NCBI GenBank assembly: GCA_946894095.1
Contig: OX335665.1
Coordinates: forward strand, 4,164,001 to 4,228,000
Source of the DNA: Incurvaria masculella
Taxonomy: Eukaryota; Arthropoda; Insecta; Lepidoptera; Incurvariidae
Reading direction: 5' to 3'
DNA length: 64,000 nt
How positions within the stretch are numbered: position 1 is the first letter of the stretch; every line of letters starts with the position of its first letter. This document shows, in pieces, positions 11,343 through 23,300 of this stretch. The notes below the pieces were generated by a model. It ran no database searches, had not been told where the DNA came from, and saw only the letters and a program-made list of their open reading frames with translations. The position numbers and the translations under genes were made by a program.

Positions 11343-14300
11343 CTGAGAACGGAAGTGTCAGATTTAGGCAGATTAAAAAAACATTTTTTTAATTTAGCAT
11401 AGAGGTATTAAAAATAACACTTAAAAATTTTGGATTATCAAAATTCGTCGAGGTTATTTTTAAACATAATTCAATGTTGTTATACTTCCTTATCAAACTT
11501 AAAGCAATGGGCTCTTATCACTCCCTTAACAAGTGAGTCGGACTCGCACACGGGGGGTTCCGTACCACCTTAAAAAAACATATCACTTGTATGGGGGACC
11601 CCTTTAATTTATGACTTTACTTTACTTGTTGTTATATTTTGAATAGTATATTATATTATATTATTATTGATAGGCTAGCAGCTTTAATTTGATGCGCCTA
11701 TATCACAAGACTTATTTATTCATTTAATATATATTTTTTATGTTTTATATGATTGTCCAGTTTATTTTTGAAGGAATTTACGGAGACAGCATTTACAACT
11801 TCACTGGGAAGACTGTTCCAAGATTCTACCACTCTGTTGGCAAGAAAGTGTCGTCGAGGGTTCTGCTTCAACCGATTGTGATACAGCTTTCTTGAGTGTC
11901 CTCTCAGGTTTTTAGTATTAGCAAGGGTGAACATATCTCGTAGATTGGTAGAGTTGTAAGAAGAGTTGTGAATTTTAAATGTTTCATTAAGATCTCCCCG
12001 TTCTCTTCGTTCTTGTAGAGTGGTGAGGCCAAGCTCGTCCAACCGGGTTTTTAATTTTTCAATGCAGTTGGCATTTTATAAATTATATAAATACACACTC
12101 TGTGAATATTTTAGCTGTCTACGTTAGGTTCGTGAAATACAGCCTACTAGGAGACGGAGGGACGGACGCACAGACCACCCTTTGGGTTACATTAGCACCC
12201 TTTGGGTATGGAACCCTGAAATGCAACTCACAACTGCACATCGCGGAACGCCACATCGGGCTCCGCCACGAAGTCGAACTCCCCGCCGCCGAAAGCCGCC
12301 ATCTTTTCAGCGGTCTCTGCTCCGCCGCTGCATTGCAACCTGCACAGAAGGAAAGAGGAGGAAGATTACTCGTTGAGTAATGCGAAGTAAGTCTGCGTAT
12401 ACGTGTGAAAGAACAGTTAATGGTATTCTATTGCGTTACAAAAGGACTGGTGACACCATCTGTTGACGGTCCGCTTCTAATAAATTTGGCAGATGATGTC
12501 TTGTTTGTTCGAAGTCTGTAGATGAAGCGAAAGAGGTGTGCTGTTTTCGTACCGTATGGCGCTCTATCATATCTGCCGACGCCTCCGGGATAGCGGCGTT
12601 AGGGTGTGTACAAATTTATGTATTTACTTTATGTATAAAAGGTTATTTCGCTTACAAATTGTAAGTTTTCCACTAATTCGTGGCTACGCTCCTCCTGTTT
12701 TTACGTTCATTATCGAATTTTTTTTTTCCTGAAAAATACAGATGTTTACAAAAAAATCAAAACATACAGACATAGAATAAAGCTTTATCAAGTTATATAA
12801 AAAAATTGAATAAAATCTGATAACATTAAAGGGTAGGGAAATGTTAGGGCCTGGAAGACGATTTCGCTATTTTAATGGCAGTCGCCGCGCAAAATTGTGC
12901 CTTGGCCAATGGACATAGAATGCATTTCTTAAAATTATCCAATCTTAGATTTCATGTGACTTCACGTCAGCCCAAAGAAAGCCTGCCCTGGCGGTGACCT
13001 GTCCTCGTCGACGTCCCGCAGCAGCTGCCCGGCGAGCGGCGGCGGCGCGCGGCACCGCAGCGCGGCGTGCGCGCCGTCGCGGCGCCGCGACACGTGATGC
13101 TTGAGCGGGCGCACGAAGCAGTCGCACTGCAGCGGGTTGCCTGGAAACATACGTTTGGAATGTAAACACATACAGGTATGTAACATGGAATGTAAGCCCA
13201 AGGAAGTACTTTCTTTCAAACAGAGTGGTGGACTCCTGGAATAAATTGCTTCAAGAAGTGATTAGTGCTATCACAGTAAATTGCCTTAATAGTATTAAAA
13301 TTAACTAAAAACACAATAACATTAGTAGAAGTGCACTAAAAATATCTAAATTTAAAGTACACGCATCAGCTTAAAGCTGCAATTGTATACTATCAATAAT
13401 AATAATATAAACGCTACCGCCTAGAAGGGGAAGCGGACCTACAGTTTTACCTAGATTCCTAATACCACACAACTACCGTTATAATATTAGCCCAATACAA
13501 CACATTCCCGAAGGAAAAAATGCGACAATCTTTTCATCCAATGCGATGGCACCAACCCGGGCGGGCTTAAACCCTACTACCTAGTTGGGGAAGGGGATCT
13601 ACAGTTTTACATGGATTCTAAACCATGGAGCAGCTCGCATTCATGACGAAATGCACTTATCGAACTCAGAAAGAGAAAGAAAGTGGTGCTTGTCGGGGCG
13701 AGGGATTGAACCTAGACCTCTGGTACGCTAGACCAGACCCCGCGCCAGCTCAAACGAAATTTACAGTGTAATTTACTGTGAATGAACAAAAATCAATGTG
13801 ACTGTGAAGTCGATCATACGTACACACATATCACATTCCTTAAAGAAATTACCACCGAGTGTACTAGTCTCACCATCGAACAGAACTTGCAGCCCGTCGT
13901 CTCTGACCCGCCGCACGAGCCTCGGGTCGAACGTCTCCAGCGAGTTCTGCCGCAGGTCGAGCGTGCGGAGACTCGCAGCCTTCGCGAGCTGTTCCACCGG
14001 CAACACCGCCAGCTGGTTGCCCGAGAGGTTCAGCGCGACGATGTGCTCCGGCAACTGGAACACCGCTTCGGCTGAAACGGAACAATAAGGATTGGCAATT
14101 GTGCTCCGTGGGTTCCGGCACGTGGAAGAATGCAATCGGGTCCACTGCATTTCTTGTCGTCAGAGCCGACTTAGGGATTCATTGTACGTGGTTCGGATTC
14201 CACGTTAACATTTTTTTATGGAACCTGACATGGATTCAACCAAGTTCCACACAAGTACCGTTATGATACCGTTCCAAGTTCCACACAAGTACCGTTGAGA

Positions 14301-17300
14301 TTGTCGCGGCCGCTGCTCGCACTGACACGTTCTGAAGAGGTCGCAGTGTGTTTAATTGCAAATCAAGATTAAAATCTACTCAACTTTAAAAAGTGCTTAA
14401 TATCAAGTTAAATCTGCCAGTGGCTGCTCAGTGTTAATCATAAATCTTCTTTATAATCACGGTGTAAAATATAAAACAAACTTAATCCTAAACATAATCT
14501 AATCACAAAATAAACTGTTCTATTTGAAAAGTACTGTTAAACGCCAAGTTATTAAAAGTGAAATAAAGCTATTGACACTCAATTTATTCAAATTAAAGTA
14601 ATAAGTGATCTGCTGTTTTTTTAAAAAAAAACATTTTAAAATATTATTGCCTACCTACGCAAACGAAGATCAAATAAACTGCACATGTTCTACTATTTCG
14701 CCTCACTAAATAAATTGAACTTGGCTCGGTTTGCTGTCGTGTGACTAGCGCTCTAGCGACCGCAAGTTCGAGATCTGAAAGGGAAAAAGTTTTTTTTTTT
14801 TTATCTTACTTTTTTTTTCGAATTTTAATTTTAATAACTTGTACTCTTTTTAAACAAATTTTTCAACTTCTTATTGACTTTTAAAATGACAAAGACGTGT
14901 GAAGCATGTAAGAGGATCGCAGTCAGTGTTAACGATTCAATAATCTGCAAACATTGCAAGTTGGTATTTCACACAATATGTGTAAATGTTATGCGGGAAG
15001 ACGTTCGCACAAGGAGTGCTAGAGAAAACTGGACTTGCCCTGGCTGTTCCGTGATTCAAGTACGTCGCGGGGATCGCTCAAATACCCCGGTGAGATATAA
15101 CCCTCACGGTGGAACCGCCGAAATGTCCGTGGACAATGGAGCTGACGCGTCTGCCATTGCCACTGCCACACCCCCTGCCACTATGGTAGGGAACTCGGAC
15201 GTAATGACTTCTCCAACATCCTCGGTCGAGCGTGAAAAGGTAAAGAAATCGTCAGCTGCTTCAATTAATTCTGAAGGCTCACTGCACACGGCAGAAAACA
15301 TTCAAACCGAGGAATCTGAAGGCTTCACTGGCGTATTGGCTCTCGCAGAGGAGATAAAACAGTTTCGCAAGGAGTTCAGAGACATTCGCAGGATTCCTGA
15401 CGAACTTCGCAGTATTCGCCTGGAATTCGAAGGTGTGCAAAAGGAGACACGCGAATTAATAACAGCGCTAACGGCATCTTTGGATATGTGCCACGGCCGC
15501 CTGGACGATGTCGAAAAGCTGATCGGAGGAGTGGAACAGCGCGTCGCGAAGCTGGAAAGGAGTGAACTGGAGGTCGTTGCACTGCGTCACACGGTCGTGG
15601 AACTTCGCCAAGAGATCGCATCAAGGGATCGAGTGGCGCTTCTTAATGATGTCAAGATAAGTGGTGTACCGGAGGAGAAGGGCGAGCGTCTTTCACACAT
15701 CGTAACTGTTCTCGCAAAGAAAATTGGTGCTGAACTGTGCAGCCAGGATATCGTCTCTGTGGAGCGTGTGGGGCCACCCCGTCGGACGGAAGCGAACGAG
15801 TCAATGAGTGCAGGTGTAGGGCGAGCGAAGAATGAGCCCCGACCCATCATCATGCGGCTAGTAAGGCGCGACACCCGTGATGAGCTACTACAAGCGGCTC
15901 GCGTACGGAGGGGCCTGCTCTCCAATGATCTAGGCGTACTCGGTCCGAACTGCAGAGTGTACCTTAATGAGCACCTGACTCGAGAAACTCGCGATTTGTT
16001 TCGTGAAACACGTCTACAACTCAAAATGTACAAATACGTATGGACTCGAAACGGACTCATATATGCAAAAAAACAGGACGGAGGACACGCTTATCGTATT
16101 CGCAACACAGGCGAGCTCGCCGGCCTCGCGCAGGCGTTTCCGGCCTCAGCAGCTCCAACTACAGCCAGCTCACCCCATGTTTAAAGCATTACTATCTTAT
16201 ATGAATAAAACTATTTCCATGTATCGTTTGCATGATACCGACACACATTTCACACACACACCATCCATATACTACACCATGACCTCACCTCAACACATAT
16301 TTCTTGAATTTGGCTTGTGGCCCCGCTCACTTTTTATGAAATTAATGAATTATAGTGATAAAGAGAAATCAAAATGGGCATCCAATCCTCATCACTTGCA
16401 TAAAAAAGTACAGTTTTTGGTAGGACCTAATACTAAAAGAGAAAAATATACTCGAAGTAAGTAATGAGTTAGATCAACTAAACGAACCAAATACGTTTGA
16501 ATGCAGACCAGAGATATGTGGTCACTTAATTTCGAAAAATTATTACACCATTCGAATTCTTAACATTAACATAAGAAGCATTAGAAAAAATTTTGAAAGT
16601 TTTAAAATCCTAATGCATAGACTAAAAATAAGCTTCCAAGTTATCTTACTAACTGAATGTTGGCTAGATGAGAGCTCTATTCCAAAGGAACTGGAAGGGT
16701 ATACGTACTATGGCTCAACTCGACTATTCAACCAAAATGATGGCGTCGTGGTGTACGTTAGGAATGGACTCGACGCTACTGTCTCTGAACCAGCATTATC
16801 CGAAGCTAACTGTTTAATGGTAAAAATAAAAAATCAAATCACCTTGTTATGCATCTATAGACCACCTTCTTTTAAAAATGTCACCCTATTCATTGAATCA
16901 CTCAACGATTTACTAAAAAATGAGAAAAAAAATAAATCTTTAGTCGTTTCCGGAGATATAAACATTGATATACTTAGTGAATCTAAACCATTCGTTAATG
17001 AGTACCTCTGCATGCTTGCAAGTAATGGCATACTGCCTGCTATTAATAAACCTACCAGAGTCACTGCTTGCCTTGACCACTTCATGGTCAAAGCTAAATA
17101 CCCTACAAGATCTCTAATAATAGATAGTGCAATCACAGATCATTCTGCTGTAATGCTTGGATTACGAGCTCCAAACAGCTAACCAAATACTAAAGATTTG
17201 TATAAAACATTAACAGACTATAAAGCAATCCATGAAGAGCTTAAAGAAACAAACTGGAATAGTGTAACTTCCTGTGCAAACGTAGAAGAAGCAACCGACC

Positions 17301-20300
17301 TGCTAATTGGTTTACTAAGATCTCTCACCGAGAAACATACAACCAGAAGAAAAATTAAGAGTAAGGACTATATTATCACTCCGTGGGTTACACCAGCTCT
17401 TTTGAGATCCATACGAACAAGAGATAAGCTATATAAGATTCATGCAAACAACACTCTAGATTTAAAAATAAAATTAGAATATACTAAATACCGAAATGTC
17501 TGCAATCTTGCAATTAAAATAGCTCGAGAACAGTATTACCAGCAAAAATTGGTAAAATATCACAAAAATATAAAAAAAACATGGCAACTGATAAAAGAAA
17601 TTACTAACACAACCAAAAAGACCACGAATAAAATCGAGCTTTGTAAAAACAAAGATGGGAAACTAGTCTCAGACGAATTTAATTTATATTTTTCAAATGT
17701 TGGCTGTAAACTCGCAAATAATATTTTAACAAAATTAAGGGTTGACGAAGAAGCGCTGTGTGAAAACGTATCCCTGTCAAAAGTTCCGTCTCAACCATCG
17801 TCATTCTTCTTCAACCCAACCGATGAAAACGAAATAGAGCTCATAATAAACGAGCTTAGAGCAGATAGTGCGCCTGGATTAGATCTAATCTCACCACAGC
17901 TTCTAAAAATTACCAAATGTTACATCTCAAGACCTCTAGCGCACATTTGCAATCTAAGTCTGTCAAGTGGTATCTTTCCAAATGCACTTAAACATGCAAT
18001 AATCATACCGGTTTATAAATCTGGAGATCCATCTGATATGTCTAACTATAGACCAATATCTATACTAAGTTCTATCTCTAAAATCTTGGAAAAAATAGTT
18101 AAGAAACGCCTCAACACCTATCTTGTAAATAACAATTTGTATTCCAATAATCAATTTGGATTTAGAGAAAATCTTTCAACAGAAGATGCTGTTGTAGGAC
18201 TAACTCAGGCAGTCATAGGCAAAATTAACGAAAAAAAAAGAATGTATTTCCATATTCCTGGACCTAGCCAAAGCTTTCGACACGGTATCTTCAAAGATTC
18301 TGTTAAAAAAAATCGAGCTCCTGGGAATAAGAGGAATAGCACTTAATTGGTTTGCAAGTTATCTTCATGATCGCACGCAAAGAGTACGAGTGGAGCACAA
18401 CATAGGGGCAGCGCTCCCGGTAAAGTTTGGCGTCCCACAGGGTAGCATTCTTGGCCCGATACTATTTTTAATATACCTAAATGACCTATGCAGCTTGAAT
18501 GTTCCCGGTATGCAAATATTTTCTTTTGCCGATGATACAGCTTTAGTATTTGATGGCTTATCCTGGGGCGACATAACAAAAAAATCTGAGGAAGGACTTC
18601 AATTGGTGAAATTATGGCTAGATTCCAATCTACTTACACTAAACACCACAAAAACTAAATACATTACATTTTCAAATATCCAATCAAGAAAAATCTACCC
18701 TCTCACTCATTTAAAAATACATGAAGCTACGTGTCTTTTCCACTCTCCTATTTCCGTTGCACCATCGAATTGCTCTTGCGAAACGATTGAAAGAACTAAA
18801 ATTACAAAATATTTGGGTATTTTAGTAGATGAGCACTTATGCTGGGATGCACACATCGATAACCTAAAAAAGAGAGTAAGGAAATTGATTTATATTTTTA
18901 AACAAACTCGTAACATCTTAGACAAGAAGACACTCAAAACGCTGTACTATGGGCTCTGTCAATCAATTATAAACTATTGTATATTGGCTTGGGGAAGTGC
19001 ACATAAAACTACTGTAAGACAACTTGAAATTGCTCAGAAAGCAGTACTGAAAGTAATGTTCAATAAACCGAATATATATCCCAGCGACAAACTTTTCGAA
19101 GAAGCCCAAATCCTATCCATCAAAAAGATTTATGTACTAAGGATTTGCTGTTTTTTTCACAGCAAAGGTAAAGCATTACTTAAAAGACCTGAGCACGACC
19201 ATTACACCAGGGCAAAGCTAAAAGCTTATGTACGACCGACCACAACCTCTCGTTTCACTCAAAGATCTTTGATATGGCTCGGAACTAGAATGTATGGTGT
19301 TATTGACTCAGAAATTTCGGGAACTTTATATGCATACAAAAAAAAATTGGTCACAACCTTGCTTCATATGTCAGAAGAAAATATTTATCAGTTTTTTGAA
19401 ATTGAAATATAATAATTAATTAAATAAACATCTCCTAAAACTTACTACAAATCACACACTTACACACCCTTACATTCACACATCCACACCAACACCCTTA
19501 AATTAAATGTCTTTAGAATTAAGTAATAAAACTAATATGTACTCTAAAACATACTTGAAATAACCCGCGACCTCGGATAAACTATTGCAGCCTATGTATA
19601 AATAAACCCACAGACGAAGAGCAACACAGTTTTAAGTAGTCAAATGACGAAATCAGCTGCCTACTACTCAGAATGTATTCTTCTGTAGGCAGCAGTCTTA
19701 CTTACTGTAATACATACGAGTTAACTTGTTGAATATATGTGACTTTTAGATACAAGTATGTTACTTTTCTTTGCATTGTATGTACTTTAGAGAATATGTT
19801 TTAAGAAGAAATAAATAAATAAATAAATAAATAAATAGATATTAGCCCAATACACCACATTCCTGAAGGAATTAGGTGCCGTGCGAGGACCTTCCCTTTA
19901 TGAGCACTGCTACATTGAACTGGATGGAAAACAGGGATAATTTTTCATTGCCGCTTCGACCATAGTTTCATCCGATGGTACCAGAAGCCTTATTCTGCTA
20001 ATTGATAACTGCGCGCGTTATGTTTGTGTTTTCTCAAAACCGCATGTTTCGCGCGAAATGGTATTCTACTAGCGCAGTTTGCAAAACGCATGCGTTGTGT
20101 TTGTGTTTGGTTCGCAAACTCGTAACGCGCGCTCCATGTTCTCGTGGGGCGAAAACTTGCGGTTTTGAGAATTCTATTTGTCAAATTCGGAGCATCGCAT
20201 CGCCGAACTTCGAATATCACTTTTCTACATTACGATGGCATATCGCTGTCTCTTTCTTTTCGTACGTCATATTTGAGCGAGAAAATAACTGTCAAAATCG

Positions 20301-23300
20301 TGACAGGTTATTTTACCCTGTAGGCGGCACGCAAGACAAACCACTCCATAGACAATAACAAAACGCGTGTGTGAATTAGTTGAATACCGATTTTTGGAAA
20401 CCACACTCGAAACTTAGCGTGTTATGTTTGACGGAAACATAATGGTTTGAAATTGGACAAATACCAGAATCGGGCTTCAGCCCAGGCGGTGGTACTAACC
20501 TGGTCTAGATTAACCCTACCACCTAGTAAGTAAGGTCCTCTTTAACCAACAGTTTAAAGAGGAATCCAAACAACGAACAACCCTTATATGGCATTCACGG
20601 GAAAAAATGCAGTACGCCCACACTAGACGAACTCATGACAATATAGCAGTTTTCAACTCCAAGTAAGTATTTTTTTTCCAGATAGTGGCTTCACGTTTAT
20701 CTAACATCGTTAATTAAGGGACAACCACTCCCAAAACAGAAACTCTCACCGGTCTGCGATGTCAGGTCACTTAATGAATTTCCAGATAGGTCCAGATATT
20801 CCAGTGATGTCAAATTCACCAAGACGTCTGAAACAAAAACATACAATTATTGGTAAACTGGTTTCTGTCACATTGATATTGGTATGAGGTAAAATGAACA
20901 CAAAAAAACATGACTGTATTTATAATATTTTATCAAACTCAAAGCCATTGGGGGTCTATAACGAGAAAAGATTGGGTTCTTCAGATTGGGTCTGATTTAG
21001 TTGGTGTTACTGTCACCATGTCATGTCAGCCGACATTTTCTTGTTGATTTTGTCATCTTTTTGGATATCATCATTGACATCAAGTCAATGTCACCTTACC
21101 TCACGTTATTAGACTAGGAGGTCGCGACAAAAATGGTAACAATAACGTAAATGGCTGAAACTGGTTTCACGGGATGAAGACCAACCCTCTGAAGCTAAAT
21201 GTGTCGGTCTGCCTGCGCCAAGTGGTTGCGTTACGTAGATAAGGCGCCTGAAAAAGTAGTTATGGTAACAAAAAATATATATGATAAGGTAGATAGCTGC
21301 AAATAACGAAGCATGAAAGTATCAGGACATACTTGCTTAGCTATACCAAAATTGGACGAATATTTGGTTGCATTTCGTAGTTATAGGCGATGTAGGCTAC
21401 AGATATAACTTTATGTATGTTTATGTGTTTAATAAAAAAAATTACTGGTTATTGTTTTATAATTAATAGGTATTAATGTTTCTAAACAATCAGTATATTC
21501 ATTGGCAGGTACATACCATCATCTATTTTACATAGCCAATTTAGATAACGCAACCACTTGGCACAGGCAGACCGACATATTTATCATCAGAGGGTTGGTC
21601 TCCCCAGATTCAGCCATCTACCTTATCGTGACCAAAAATGTTGTGACCTCCCGGAATATATCTGATGTGGTTTACATTGTTGTCACCTCTCTTGACGTTT
21701 TCTGATATTATAATCACTAGACCTCATCTTTTCTAATGTCTTCAACATTGTCGTCAGTAAAATACATCCATCCTGACATTGTCGATGTCAATATCAAACA
21801 GTCTCACCATTTCTAATGTCGTTGATGTTTTTGTCACCTAAGCTCAACTTTTCTGATACCCTTGATGTTATTGTCATCTAACCTCATCTTTTCCGATGTT
21901 GATGACGTCGTCAGTAAACTACATCCGTCTCGACATCGCTGATGTCATCATGATCCAGTCTTACCTTTTCTAATCTCGTTGATGTTTTTGCCACCTAACC
22001 TCAACTTTTCTGATACCCTTGATATTATTGTCATCTAACCTCATCTTTTCCGATGTTGATGACGTCGTCAGTAAACTACATCCGTCTCGACATCGCTGAT
22101 GTCGCCATGATCCAGCCTTACCTTTTCTAATGTCGTTGATGTTATTGTGCGCGAGGCTTAGCCGTCGGAGCCGCTTGGTCCCGTGCGTGATGTCGCCCGT
22201 CAGTACAGGCATGCGGTTGTGGCTGAGGTCCACGTCGAACAGCTTGTACGGAATGTACGGGTTGCTCGGGAACATCTTGCGCGTGAGGAAGCTAAACGCG
22301 TTGTGGCTGAGGTCCACCTGGAAGGAATTAGAGAGAAACTGTAAAGATATGCGACGTCTTTGTTTTCGATGGACGATATTAAGGTGGCCCAACCCGCTCA
22401 TCTCCCCATACAAAAGGGGAAAGAAGATCACGCCCATATTTCTTGTCAGAGATCCAAAATTTTGCTCAAAATAGCTTTATTTGATCGAACTAGATGTCTG
22501 ATGACCATTGGCATTGTAAAATTGTGTTTGGTTTCTAAGTTATAAGGTCCGAAAGTTCGAATTTTTCGCGCGTTTTATACAATAACTTTGGAGGTGGATT
22601 ACGCAATGATAAAGTAAGAACATTAGTCATCAGACATAGCTTATTTAATCAAGATTTATGATCTATTTGGTTTTTGTTAGATTTTCGACTACAGCGGTCG
22701 TGGTTTACTTTTAGCTATAAGTCGTTTTGAAATTAAAATTTTCGTAAATCTTACCAAATCATACACTATGCACATTTTCTTTTTTGTGGACATGTTGCAT
22801 CTTTCTCATCACGGAGCCTGTCTTATTCTTTGAAACTGAGAAGGTCCCAGAGCGCAACAGCACGGTTTTGTACCGTGCCCGCGAATGAGTTAGGCCCGCC
22901 GGGTTGGGCCACCTTAAGGGAATTCAGGGTGGGTGACCTTGAATTATGATATGATGTTGTATGGAGTTTTAGGATTGCATGGGATTGTATGGGTTTGTTT
23001 AGTGTTGTATGAGGTTTGGAAGGGGTTGCATGATTTTGTATAGAATTACATGGTCCCGTATAGTTTTATATGGGGTTTGAAAGGTGATGTTTGGTGTTTT
23101 ATAGCATTATTAAGTGTTGTACAATGTTGTATGGAATTATATGTGGTTGTATGGAGTTGGTATGGTGTTGCTCTGGTGACAGGCCGTGGTTTCACTTCCG
23201 AATAAAACTGAAGGTCCCCGTCCTTAATTGTATTGTATTGTATTGTTTATTTATCATCCATAGACCCCACACTGCACTCGGAGCAAGGCCATAGAGAGAA

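Larger units (their letters stand above)
14291..19838 (+). mobile_element. CR1-like non-LTR retrotransposon, nearly full length
   Basis: A two-ORF LINE lying antisense to the LRR gene in intron 15. ORF1 (PHD finger plus FP-type domain) is intact. ORF2 (endonuclease and reverse transcriptase) has one in-frame stop and one frameshift. The 3' end is a short AAAT microsatellite at 19,810-19,838 rather than a long poly(A), typical of the CR1 group. It is inserted in a SINE whose halves lie at 14,210-14,262 and 19,838-19,985. The 5' UTR runs from about 14,291 to 14,885. Confidence 0.85.

Noticed and set aside
13798..14088. Plus-strand ORFs over exon 16
   Set aside because: Shadow frames of the minus-strand LRR exon, which has splice sites and matching phase.
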